From Adenophora triphylla var. japonica (lineage: Eukaryota > Streptophyta > Magnoliopsida > Asterales > Campanulaceae), in assembly GCA_022495995.1 (NCBI GenBank), contig JAFEMH010000339.1, positions 682,001-746,000 of the forward strand: a stretch of 64,000 nucleotides of DNA. Direction: 5' to 3'. Each line of letters starts with the position of its first letter. The stretch's first letter is position 1. The notes under the pieces were generated by a model that was given only the letters and a program-made list of their open reading frames with translations, was not told where the DNA came from and made no database searches. The position numbers and the translations under genes were made by a program. This document shows positions 11,051-21,539 of the stretch, in pieces.

Positions 11051-11154
11051 TGGGATTGATGGTCCTTTGGTGGACTTCATTTGAAGGGTCCGGTCTTACG
11101 TTTGCTGTCGGAGAAGGGGATGACCGTTTTGGTCGAGTGGCTGGACCTATGGTA

Positions 11155-11198
11155 GGCTACCTACGTATCCTTAAGAGGAATCAAGCCAATCGTAGTTC
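11155..11198 (-). other. CTACG/CGTAG hairpin, E1 copy 3
   Basis: Third copy of the hairpin, between the two tandem arrays. Confidence 0.7.
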
Positions 11199-11204
11199 GA
11201 AAGC

Positions 11205-11560
11205 TGCTGGGAACGGGATTCCGTTAACTTTCGTTGGAGAAATCGGACTTACGTTTTACTGCCGTTGATGATAATGAGGAAAGAAACGGGATTCCGTTAA
11301 CTTTCGTTGGAGAAATCGGACTTACGTTTTACTGCCGTGAATGAAAATGGGAAAAGAAACGGGATTCCGTTAACTTTCGTTGGAGAGATCGGACTTACGT
11401 TTTACTGTCGTTGATGATAATGAGGAAAGAAATGGGATTCCGTTATCTTTCGCTGGAGAAATCGGACTTACGTTTTACTGTCGTGGATGAAAACGGGGAA
11501 AGAAACGGGATTCCGTTAACTTTCGTTGGAGAAATCGGACTTACGTTTTACTGCCGTGAA
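11205..11560. repeat. E1 about 72-bp tandem repeat
   Basis: Five units of about 72 bp, each with ACGGGATTCCGTTAACTTTC, then GAGAAATCGGACTTACG and TTTACTGCCGT. The inverted pieces ACGGGATTCCGT and GTTAAC make each unit partly palindromic. The array lies immediately upstream of the P1 promoter. Confidence 0.85.
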
Positions 11561-11680
11561 GTTCTTTTGGAAGGGGACTAACCTAGGTAGACTTTGGTTA
11601 TCCTCCGTTGAGTTTAGGACTAAACTGCAGAGTCCTGGAATTTTAAAGGGCAAAATAGTCCTTTTGGCACCTCGGTTCTG

Positions 11681-11720
11681 TCCGCGCGGATGGGAAAGCA
11701 TCCCAGACAGGTTTAAATAA
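11681..11720 (+). promoter_or_regulatory. E1 P1 promoter: CCGNNCGG palindrome and TATA-like box
   Basis: TCCGCGCGGA (11681-11690) is followed about 23 bp later by TTTAAATAAAGG (11712 on). The P1 start codon is at 11846, leaving a leader of roughly 100 nt. The element's own LTR promoter has the same palindrome and spacing. Confidence 0.75.
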
Positions 11721-11845
11721 AGGTCGTGGCCTTCCCTCTTCACCATTTTCAGTTTTACGAGAGAGAGACGAGAGAGAAAGGCGCAATCCGCCATTGTTGA
11801 CCCTAGAGCTCCAAAATTCTTTCGATTTTCTTCGATTTTCGAGCA

Positions 11846-12013
11846 ATGGAACACGGGGGAGTTGCCATTCAAGGCCAAGGACGCGGCCCGATCGCGGAGA
11901 GGCGATTAGAACTTGTGAGGATGAGGAGGCATTACTCACTTTCGCAATCGATTGCGGAGGAGCCATATCCCGATGCGTGGCAACATTGGTCCACTGATCC
12001 GAGTCTTCGCACG
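11846..12013 (+). pseudogene. E1 P1 exon 1
   Basis: Encodes 56 residues starting MEHGGVAIQGQGRG. The donor is ACG|GTATAC at 12014. The start was chosen because it is the first ATG downstream of the TATA-like box and keeps frame with exon 2. Confidence 0.75.
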
Positions 12014-12691
12014 GTATACTTCGAATTTCTTCATTTCCTTTGTCGATTTTCATTTGAAATTGATTTTTTGTGATTTTTTCCTCTTTTTTTTTTTTTTTTT
12101 TTTTTCTTGGAAATTCGAAAATTATGGTTCTTGGCATTGAAATTGGACTTTGATGATTTGCATGTTGTAATGATTATATGGGTAATCAAAATATGCATTT
12201 TGTTTAAAAAAAGTATGGGCGATTTGCCATATTTTTTTTTGAAATATGAGATGACGAAAATTTGTCCGAATCCGGGACAGACTTTTTTTGTTGCATGTAG
12301 GATTTTTGCAATGAGATGATGCTTCCATGAATGATATGAATGTATGCATGCATGTTTTTTTGTAAAAATATGATTTTTGTGAAAAATGGGACGGATTTTT
12401 GCTTCCGTTGATTGAATGTATGAATGTGAAAAATTGTTTCTGTATGCTATTTTATGAAAAATGGGACGGAGTTTAGCTTCCGTTGACTCAATGTTATTGA
12501 CATGTCTCTTTATGCATGAATGGATGATGAATGGTGATTGCTGAAAAATCTTTTCTTTTGTGCGAGAAAAATGGGGCTGAGTCCATTATATGCCGTTATG
12601 CTGCCGAATTTTTTCAAAACTTTATGTCTATGATCATGTGTATGCTTTTAAATGCAAATGCAATTTTTTTTTCTTTTTCTTTCAATTGCAG
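12014..12691 (+). other. E1 P1 intron 1
   Basis: A T-rich 678-bp intron with donor GTATAC and acceptor TTCAATTGCAG. It holds repeated phrases such as aaaatgggacgga followed by gcttccgttga (twice), and no gene. Intron 1 of the E3 P1 ends in a matching tract (TTTCAATTGCAG). Confidence 0.75.
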
Positions 12692-13122
12692 GGTGGAGAT
12701 CGTTTTGTGACGGAGCAGCTGAATAAGCTGAAGACTCGGGGATCAGTGGAGGCTGTGATCGGCCTGTGGGATCGGCTTCCAGTCTTGGGCAGAGGAGATT
12801 TGATGAGTCTGAGGCAGATCGCCATTGGGACTGGGTTGTATGAGTTCATCGAGTGTCTGAGGGGGTTGCTCAAGTTCCCCAAGAGTAAGGACCTGATTTT
12901 TGCTTTGGCGCAGCACTGGTGGGACGTGACCCACACATTCCATTTCTTCTGGGGCGAGGCTACGGTCACACCTTCCGATTATGCTGCGATCACGGGCCTG
13001 TCCTTTAAAGGATGGAGCATTGAGTGGAGAGATGGTTATAGTGACCGGGAGCTGCAGGACCTTTTGGGCTTTGTCCCCATTCCCAAAAAGGGGATGGGGA
13101 TGGAGTATGCTGTGGTCCACGG
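12692..13122 (+). pseudogene. E1 P1 exon 2, left half
   Basis: Reads GGDRFVTEQLNKLKTRG through the PMD core to EYAVVHG, where E2 is inserted after cacgg (13118-13122). Confidence 0.85.
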
Positions 13123-13371
13123 TGTAAGTACCCAAATCTGGCTCATGCCTTCCGGTTAAATTTCCCGACAATTTCGGTAAGTTTCCCGGTAATTCCCCGG
13201 ACCTTCCTAGTGTTCCGGAAATATTCCGAAACTGTTCCAAAACAATTAAGGGCTGAAGGGGAAGCTTCCTAATTAAGAAACACGTTTTTCTTAATTAGGA
13301 AATGTTCTAGAATTTGCCACCTTGCATGATTCTAGAAACATGCTGAGTCACAAGGGATAATGCCGCACGAC

Positions 13372-13435
13372 TGCATTAGCCAAGGACCTCTAGCCGCACG
13401 GCCTCATTAGCTATTTTCAGAAAGCCTATAAATAG
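13372..13435 (+). promoter_or_regulatory. E2 LTR promoter: paired CCGNNCGG sites and TATA box
   Basis: GCCGCACGAC (13372-13381, one mismatch; GCCGCACGGC in the 3' LTR) and GCCGCACGGC (13393-13402) precede CTATAAATAGAGCC (13427 on) by about 25 bp. Equivalent pairs lie before P1 and P2 of the same element. Confidence 0.8.
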
Positions 13436-13764
13436 AGCCCTCCTCTACCCATTTTACATACACAATATCATCAACCATTACACAATACACTATACTCAAG
13501 CAAATGCTGCGAAGTTAGGAAGCAAAAAGGGTGCCAAGAAGCCTCCTCCTCCTCCTTGAAGATCTAGAAGTTGGTCCTTCCACCTAGCTCCACCCAAAGA
13601 AGAAGAGGCCACCATTGGTAACCTCTCACTCCCTAAACTTTCATCCTAATTGCTCTATATGATTTAATTGCTCATTGCATTTCATATCTTGTTATTATCT
13701 TTGCTTGGGACTTGGCATTCATAGTTAAAGATCATATCTTTATACCCCCTTTCCCCCTTTTACA

Positions 13765-14140
13765 TGCATTAGGCATCCCTTGCCATTAAAGATGTAATCT
13801 TTTGAATCAAAGGTGCATCCTTTGCACCTAAAAACCCTATTTTTACATAAAAATGTCACCTTCATGCATCCTTTGCATATAAAAATCCAATCTTTATGAT
13901 AAAAATGCATCCTTTGCAAATGAAATCCTTTTTCAAGCATCCTTTGCATTAAAGATCATATCTTTATCCTAAATTAGCATCCCTTGCTTCTTAAAAATGC
14001 AATCTTCATGCATCCCTTGCATATTTGAATCCCAATTTCTTCATAAAAATGCATCCTTTGCATAAAAATCATGTTTTTACATTAAAAAAGCATCCTTTGC
14101 AATAAAGATCACTTCTTTAAATCAAAAAAGCATCCTTTGC
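13765..14140 (+). repeat. E2 LTR array of GCATCCTTTGCA units
   Basis: A dozen or more imperfect units of about 25-35 bp, each with a near-palindromic TGCATCCYTTGCA core and an A-rich spacer. It lies downstream of the TATA box, so it would be in the transcribed leader. The same array is in the 3' LTR (about 29845-30215). Confidence 0.8.
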
Positions 14141-14862
14141 AATCCAAAAATGTCATCTTTTCACTAAAAATGTCATTTTTACATGCATTCCCCCATGTCC
14201 CCATTAGCAACCTTGGAACGGACCGGTGTAAAAGATCCTATCTTTACATCGTTTCTTCCATAAAAGGTTTCATAATTTCTTTAGAAAGGGACAACCTTGA
14301 ACCCTATATCTCTAATTATCGCTTAAGACGAGTATGAAGCATCTATATGAGCTCGACCGTCTTAAAGCGTAGGATTGATGGGCTAAGGACCCTCCTTTTC
14401 TAAAGAACCTCATCTTTGACTATAAAGAGAGTCATTCTCTCGATCACGCAAGTCCCGAGGTTAAAAATGCAATGATCACAAGTCCAAGATGAGGACGGGA
14501 TCAAAATCCCGAATACATAAAATCCAAGAAATCCCGAGCGACAACCAATAAATGGTTTGTACGTCCGGAAGACAACTTGGGACATTCCCCCCCCCTTATT
14601 TTCAAACACATGCACACAAGAAAGCACGCAAGCAAGCACGGTTAATGAAATCTTGGGAGACTTGCTCCGGCAAGGCACCTTGGGTGAACGACGATCCGTT
14701 CTTCCCAAGGGGTAACTTAACCTCCGAACCCATAAAACCTTTTTTTTCAAAGTTTTGAGGTAATCAAAATGGCGTGGCGACTCCGTTTTTCAAATTAAAC
14801 CGGATGTCTTCAAACTCGCGTGAATTTCCAATACACAAAATTTTGGGCACACATTCACAGTT

Positions 14863-14881
14863 TGGCGACTCCGCTGGGGAC
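14863..14881 (+). promoter_or_regulatory. E2 primer binding site, tRNA-Arg type
   Basis: TGGCGACTCCGCTGGGGAC lies 3 nt after the LTR. It is complementary to the 3' end of a plant tRNA-Arg of the ACG type (acceptor end ...CAGCGGAGTCGCCA, from general knowledge). An Arg primer is characteristic of Ogre/Tat elements. Confidence 0.85.
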
Positions 14882-16337
14882 ATCCCAAAGGAGAAAAGCT
14901 TTTATTTTCAAAACAAAAATCGATACTAGGTATATAGGTGGAAACCACTTAACCTTCCTGTATCGCTCCCTAACCCGGGGCTTGGGATAACCGGTGGTTT
15001 AACAATCCCACGTACCAGTATCCCTTTTCGAAAAAAAAATTTGAAAAAATAAAAGAAAGCTTTTCCCTTTGAGCGGGTTAGACTCCCGTCGCTGATTTCA
15101 TTAATCGTGCTTGCTTTCTTTACCTTGCATTGCATCATTTGCATCTTGGGATTTGTGCATACTTTGAACAGGAAATAACCTGAAAATGCAAAGGAGTGGA
15201 ACCTGGAAAATTGATCCATGCAGTCGTACGGCTTAATCCTCCTGGATTACGGCCAGGGCGACCTCGGTGGCAATTCCACCGGGAAAAATCGGGGTTAATC
15301 AGCGATCCTAGCGGCTTGGGGCTACTCGGCTCCATGAGGCCCAGGGCTCCCATAAAATTTACGTGCTTACGTGCTGCATTTTCCCCGTCCCGAAAATCAT
15401 TCCTTTAAAACACATTTCATGAAAATCTCTGTTTTAACTCAAAAATGAACATTTTTAGGAGACCGCACACTACGCGCACCTGATATATCATGTACACTTT
15501 GCACGCACGTCCTTCAAACCCGGGGTGGTTCCAAGCTGCGATCCACGGACAGCCTTACGATGCTCCCGGGCGCGCACGGAATCATTCCAACCTCCCCATG
15601 GCAGCCAGTGTCGACCAATGCACAGTCCGTGTCACACGTTTCAAAAAACCGTGACTTTTGATTGGTTTTTGGTCTAGTCCATGTCATATAGCCCAGTTGC
15701 ATACCCTTGTAAAGGTCAAGCCTTAGTTCATAACGGAAGCCAAGATTTTCGCTCAAGCGGAACTCTGCCAAAATTCCGACAAGGAAAAATTGGTAGGATC
15801 TTGACTCCGACATTGACTTTGACCTTGACCCGCACGGAATGCGTAAGAGTCGAGACCGAGTCTTTGCCAACAAATCAAAAGATCTTTCGCTCAAGCGAAG
15901 CTCTGTCAAAATTCCGACAAGGAAAAATTGGCAAGATCTTGACCCGACATTGACTTCGATTCTGACTCACGCACTACGTATGCAACGAAGTTCAATGTGA
16001 CACTGTGTCATCCGGCTTTTACCGCCTGACCCATACCTATTATCTTCTCGGACATTACCGAAAAGTCGAAACGTCATTCGCTCAAGCGAAACTCTGCCAA
16101 ATTTTCGTTAAGGCAGAAAGACGAGACTTTCTCGGTATTGCCTTGACCATAATTCGCATCGCTCGTGCGTTGAAATTTCCTATGACCCGTTAGGAGCATT
16201 CTTTACTCTCGGTCGGTGGGATCCGCGTGCCCTATAGGACCCTAGCCCGGGGCTGTCCACCCTGGGAGGTCGAAATACAGGTGGAATACGAGGGGCTTAT
16301 AGACGTAGTGACGGAACCCACTGATCCAGGATCTAGA
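14882..16337 (+). other. E2 leader between primer site and gag
   Basis: No supported gene. It contains repeated phrases such as CGCTCAAGCGRA followed by CTCTG(C/T)CAAAATTCCGAC (near 15747, 15890 and 16078), and a block at about 16200-16320 that is nearly the same in E3 at 35508-35640 although their LTRs differ. Confidence 0.7.
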
Positions 16338-16340
16338 GTA

Positions 16341-16377
16341 GTTGCGAAAAAAAGAAGGGCAAATCCCCTTTTCCAAC
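16341..16377 (+). other. E2 pre-gag conserved hairpin
   Basis: An outer GTTG/CAAC stem and an inner AAGGG/CCCTT stem around an A-rich loop. E3, E4 and E5 have the same hairpin with different but still complementary inner stems. Confidence 0.7.
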
Positions 16378-16537
16378 CAAATAGATATTAATAAAAGACA
16401 TTATTTTAAGTAAACTGGAAGATTCTTAATTTGCATATTGCTTGAGCCTTCAGCCTAAACACCTACCCCGAGTCTAAACCTCTCCTATCCCTTTCCCGCA
16501 GCGAGAAAGAAGTGGGTGAGAACATCGGGTCAGCGAC

Positions 16538-18310
16538 TTGTTAGCGCAGAATTCTCAGACAGTTCGCCAGAATCCTCAGTTTGGTCAGTCCATAGAGTCA
16601 GAATGTCCGATTCAACGAGAGAACGATGCTGGTTTGGGTAACCAGATGACTAGGGAAGAAGATCTAGCCTTAGCCTTGGAAAACAGTCGTAAGGCCCATA
16701 AGGAACAGCAGGCCATGCTCATTGATGCGCTCCGCCATCATGGGGTCCAGATAGTGGTAGAGCCCAACAGTTCCTTGGTTATTGTAGAAGATGAAACTCC
16801 AGAAGTAACCATCTCAGCCCCCCTAGCCTATAACCAATGCCCTCCTCCATCCACATATAATCCTTTGCCAAAGACTGTCCATTTTCAGTCTTTTCCAGTA
16901 TCCCAAGCCATCGTGGTCCCGACACCCTCTCCTCCTCGAGATAAGACCCGGCTTTGTTCCCTACCAACAGAGAACAAACGCCACAGCTATCCCTGCAACG
17001 CAGCCTCTGCACTACCCTATGGAATTCGCTCCCTCTCCCCAGTATGGGCCGTCCCAGACAACTTCTAGGCCTCAGAATCAATCAAGTGACCTTTTCAATC
17101 TATTCCCTTCCACGACAGATCTTCCACCCCCAACCTTGCCAATAGGATCCCACGAGGCTCCTTTTTCCTACTTCTGCAACTACGAGCCTAATTCCTATGC
17201 CTCTGGTCAGCCTCAGGGAAACACAGGACCAGGCCAAGTTTACACCTACTTCCCTTCCAAAGACCCCCAAGCCATAGTACCAGCTACCACTGTGCCACCC
17301 ACAGCCCCGCCACTCAAATCGACAAGCACAGCTTGAGAATCGAAACCGTCCCCGACCCCAACATGACTTGGTTGATGGAACAAGTTAAGTCCATGCAAGA
17401 GAAGTTCGGAGAAGCTGAACACCAAAAAGGCGGCATACCGGATTGCGATCCCAGCAAAATTGTCCCTCTTCCTCCAAAATTCCGAATGCCAGAGATTGAA
17501 AAGTTCAACGGCACCGATTGTCCCCGGACTCATATTGAAAGCTACCTTCTTGCCATGAGAGCCAAGGATTGTACACATCAACAAATGGCCGACCATTTTC
17601 AGTTGTCATTAAAGGGTTCAGCTCTTAGATGGTTCTGCATGTAAAACCGAGAGGCCCGAGCCACACGGGACCAAATTAAGGAAGCATTTACGGAGAAGTA
17701 TAAGGCCAACTTGAATTGGGAAACCAGCGGGAATGACCTACAAGGCACTCTACGGCGCCCGGATGAGCCAGTGAGTGAATTTTACAGGAGATGGAATTGG
17801 AAGCTTAGTGAAATGATGACTCCACTGAATGAAGAGGAACAGATGGAGATCTTCCAATCTTGCTTAAAGCCTCAACTAAGGGTCCAAATTGGCAATTATT
17901 ATTATCCTGACCTTCGGGCAATGGTAAATACTGGTACCAAGTTTGAACATGCCTTCAACATGGCCCCGGCAGAGCGACCAATTCCCACCGCTACAAAGCA
18001 CCGGTTCCAAATGCCACAGTTTGTCACTATAAAAGGAAAAGAAACGGTCGGCTGTCAATTATATTCGAGTGAGAGGGTTGGACAAAATTCAAGCCAAGTA
18101 GGCAAAGCCAAGACCTCGCTTCTATACCGCGAAGATTTTGGAATGCCACTAGAGAAGGTCTTTGACGGTTTGGTAGCCGAAGGACTCATCGAGACCTTTG
18201 GAAAGCTGGAAACCCAAAAACCTAGTGTCGAATGGACGAAACCAAGCATTGCCGTTTTCACAAATATCATGGGCATAACACCAATGATTGCACCTATACG
18301 AAGTTCCTAA
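16538..18310 (+). pseudogene. E2 gag (frameshifted)
   Basis: Pieces in several frames: 16538-17068 (N-terminal helical region with NSRKAHKEQQAMLIDALRHH, then Pro-rich), 17019-17336 (Pro-rich), 17333-17644 and 17711-18310 (capsid). The capsid reads PEIEKFNGTDCP, LSLKGSALRWF, FYRRWNWKLSEM and LRAMVNTG. A zinc-knuckle-like CRFHKYHGHNTNDC is readable in another frame at about 18251-18292. A TAG follows RWFCM at 17642. Gag packages the RNA, but this copy needs at least three frame corrections and cannot make full-length protein. Confidence 0.9.
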
Positions 18311-19610
18311 TCTCTCGCTTGATTGAAGAAGGAAAGCTGGAGCCGCCTCGGGGTCCCAATGTGGTCAAGAACCCTCTTCACACTTTAACAATCGAGTCAA
18401 CATGATCGAGTTCGGGAGACGAATGCGGATCAATTTTGGAAATCCGGAGATCATAGACATTACGAAATTCAATGTTCCTTATCTTTGAATTACAAGGAAA
18501 GTGGAAAGATTTGATTAATGCCGCCGCCATGGAAGGACGGTTTGGGCCCATAGTCGGAGCGGATTTCGTTAATGTTGTCGAGCTCGGCCTCTTTTCTATG
18601 ATATCGAACCGGTAACCATGGTCAAGATTACGGAAGAAAGGCTCACTTATGAAGATTGCGAGTTTGAAGTGAAACAAGCCATGTTAATGAAAGTTTCTTG
18701 AGCCCTTCATCACCCATGATGAGCATAATGTATTTGTAATGGCTCTTCTTGCTCCCGGATCGGTCCCATTTTGTTTGGGAAAAGGTGGAAAGAAGAGTGA
18801 ACAAGCCGAGAAGACTTTTGGGATGAAGAAAGTTGTATCTCAAATGCCGAAAGCACAAGCGGGTCTCTTGCCCGGAGGTACGGATGGATAAAGTTAAGTT
18901 CGAAAGGAGATTCCGCCGGATCGGTCGGGTATTTCCCATGGAAATGGTGTCAACAAAGGCAATTATGATCCACGGGATGCACGGCCAAATGAGAACGGCG
19001 ACAAAGGCGCTACTCCCCGGGCAACGGCAAGAAGGAGTGAGATCCCGGTCCAACCCTTGTCAAACACCCTCGAGTCAATAAGTAGTGTAGGGTCCGAGTC
19101 GGTAGCGTCTATACGGTCGAGTCGGGAATCTTTGAATTCCGATCCTACGAGTCATCCGAAGGCCTCACGCTGAGGACTATCAAAATGTAATCGATGTCAT
19201 CTTTCCCCTTATTTTGAATGAAATGACGGATCTTTCGAGTATCCTCTTATTGCCAACTTAACAAATGATAAATTAACTCAAAACTTAACAACGGTTAATA
19301 ATGAATCATTTGAACAAGATGCAAACACACTAAATGAACAATACATTAAAGAAATCTTTAAGCGAGGTTTCGAGAAAAGAGGAAAACCGGGCCCAAGTCG
19401 CCGAGGAGGTTTTGACAAGTGTGAACTTGGGTGCTTGTCGAGGAACCTAAAGAGACACGGATTGGAAACTTCTTCCCGGGGGTTGAACGGGACAGGATTG
19501 ATCGATCTTCTCGAGAGAATACGTCGACGTGTTTGCATGGTCATACGGGGATATGCGGGGCTAGACAGGTTCGATAGTAGAGCACTGAGAATCCCTCTAG
19601 CACCGAGATG
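18311..19610 (+). pseudogene. E2 gag-pol linker, protease not recognisable
   Basis: Only fragments align with E3. Near 18550-18640 there is GPIVGADFVNVVELGLF, and near 19245-19360 TNDKLTQNLTTVN, LNEQYIKEIFK. The DNGSA protease motif of E3 (37340) and E4 (52280) is not found. Many stops and indels occur. Protease is probably lost or beyond recognition. Confidence 0.6.
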
Positions 19611-20480
19611 CTAAGCCGGTAAAGCAAAAAGCGAGGAAGATCAAGCCGGAATGGTCTCTATAGGTCAAAGAAGAGATTGAGAAGCTACTGCGGGTAGGAT
19701 TCATCGAGTCATCGAATATCCGACATGGTTGTCCAATATTGTGACCGTAACCAAAGCCAATGGGAAGGTGCGGCTTTGTGTGGATTTCCGAGATCTAAAC
19801 AAGGCCGGCCCAAGGACGATTACCCTTTGCCAAACATAGACATCCTGATGGACTCTACCGCCAACTACGAAGTCAAATCCTTCGTTGATGGTTTTGCGAG
19901 CTACAACCGAGATCAAGATGGCCGAAGAAGACCAAGAAAAGACAGGCCTTCACCACACCGTGGGAACTTGCTTGCTATACAGTGATGCCGTTTGGGCTTA
20001 AGAACGCCGGGGCTACTTATCAAAGGGCAGCGACCACGCTTTTTCATGACATGATCCACAAGGAGATTGAGGTCTACGTAGACGACATGATAATCCACTC
20101 CAAAGGCGAGGATGGGCGGCACTTTGCGACTGCGAAAGTTCTTTGAGAGGCTGAGACAACATTCCATGAGACTAAACCCTGCCAAATGCACCTTCGGAGT
20201 GACAAGGGGAAAAGTGCTTGGGTATATGGTCACGGAGCGAGGTATCGAAGTTGACCCCCGAAAGATCAAAGCCATTATGGACATGAGGCCACCTCAAACC
20301 CAGACAGAAGTCAAGAGCTTTATGGGCAAGCTGCAGTACATCAGCCGTTTCGTCAATCAGTTGACCACTATGTGCGAGCCCATCTTCAAGCTCATGAAGA
20401 AGAATGTAGACACAGAATGGACCGAAGAATGCCAGGATGCTTTCGATCAGATCAAGGCGTATTTAGTACATCCTCCGGTA
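19611..20480 (+). pseudogene. E2 reverse transcriptase
   Basis: The Ty3 RT is readable in pieces: PTWLSNIVTVTKANGKVR, LCVDFRDLNKA, the catalytic YVDD coded at 20074-20085, then MRLNPAKCTFGVTRGKVLGY and KSFMGKLQYISRF. At least four frame changes fall between 19780 and 20130. The thumb and connection (20112 on) are in one open frame. No full-length enzyme can be made. Confidence 0.93.
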
Positions 20481-20880
20481 CTATGCCCCCCACATAGACA
20501 GAAACCTCTTCTGCTCTATCTCACTGTCGGTGATACGGCAGTTGGGGCTATGCTTGCTCAGGAGAAAAAAGATTCTCGGGTAGAGAATGCCATTTACTTT
20601 GTCAGCCGGAAGCTGCAGGGAAGTGAGCTCAATTACTCAGCATGTGAAAAGACCTGTGCGGGAGCGAGTGCAGGTAGTCGGCAAGTTAAAGCATTATATG
20701 CAAGCCCACCCTGTGAATTTAGTCTCGAAAATGGACCCCATCAAATACATCTTTGATAAGCCTTCCCTCTCGATGCGTCTAGCAAAGTGGTCCTTCTTCT
20801 TAGCAGAGTACGACATCAACTATGTGACCAGAAAAGCCATCAAAGGCCAAGCATTGTCAGACCACTGGCAAATTTTCCCG
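20481..20880 (+). pseudogene. E2 Ty3 RNase H and connection
   Basis: Reads KPLLLYLTVGDTAVGAMLAQ, AIYFVSRKLQGSELNYSACEK, then shifts frame near 20665 and continues VGKLKHYMQAHPVNLVSKMD. This is the original Ty3-type RNase H, which in Tat elements usually acts as a connection domain. Confidence 0.88.
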
Positions 20881-20929
20881 ATAATGAGGACCGTGGGCAC
20901 GAACCCCAATTCCCGAGATGAAGGAATCT

Positions 20930-21357
20930 TCGTGGTTGAGCCCGAGAACCGGTGGCAGTTATTCTTTGACGGAGCTGCTAACAAAAGAGGAAACGACGTC
21001 GGGATACTGCGGTCGATCCGAAAGATGAGCACACGCCAATAGCCCTCAAGTTGAACTTCCACGCCACGAACAATGTCGCCGAGTATGAAGCTTGCATTCT
21101 TTGGTTTGGAGGCCGCCTTAGAAAGGAATGTCAAGGAGCTCGAAGTTTACGGAGACTCGGCCACGATCATCAACCGGGTTTCCAACAAATGGAAGGCTGT
21201 GGACCCTAATCTGCGGCGGTATCATGCCCGTATGGAGGAGTTATTTGGACGGTTCGGAGAAGTGACCTTCCACTACTTGCCAAGGGAAAAGAAACAGTTC
21301 GCGAGATGCCCTAGCTACTCTAGCCTCATTGGTAGAGATCCCGAGGAAAAGCCATAA
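20930..21357 (+). pseudogene. E2 archaeal-type second RNase H
   Basis: Starts NRWQLFFDGAANKRGND (first catalytic Asp), shifts frame near 21005, resumes with ALERNVKELEVYGDSATIIN (third catalytic Asp) and FHYLPREKKQFAR. A frameshift removes the last Asp (E3 reads NRFADALA). A second RNase H marks the Tat/Ogre group. It is inactive here. Confidence 0.9.
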
Positions 21358-21539
21358 AACCCTTCCGAGTGGGTAGAAGAGAAGCCCCGACCTTACATTT
21401 GTGAAGTAGACACAGGACCCGAGCCTATAAAGGAACCACAGTACAATCAAATTTACCGAGTTCCTCAAAGATGGAGAGTCGGCTTTCGAGAGACGAAGAA
21501 GGTAGACCAAAAGAAGGTGTCGAGCCAAGAGCTTACAAG

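Larger units (their letters stand above)
13123..14859 (+). repeat. E2 5' LTR
   Basis: TGTAAGTACCC...CATTCACA. Promoter elements are at 13372-13435, an array of GCATCCTTTGCA-type units runs from about 13765 to 14140, and AATGGCGTGGCGACTCCG is at 14768. No coding content is supported. Confidence 0.93.

Noticed and set aside
10738..11268. 176-residue ORF made of DGVLGASDLE-type decamers
   Set aside because: Frames stay open on both strands because the tandem unit is 30 or 33 bp. It lies in the 3' non-coding region of E1 and has no counterpart in E2 or E4.
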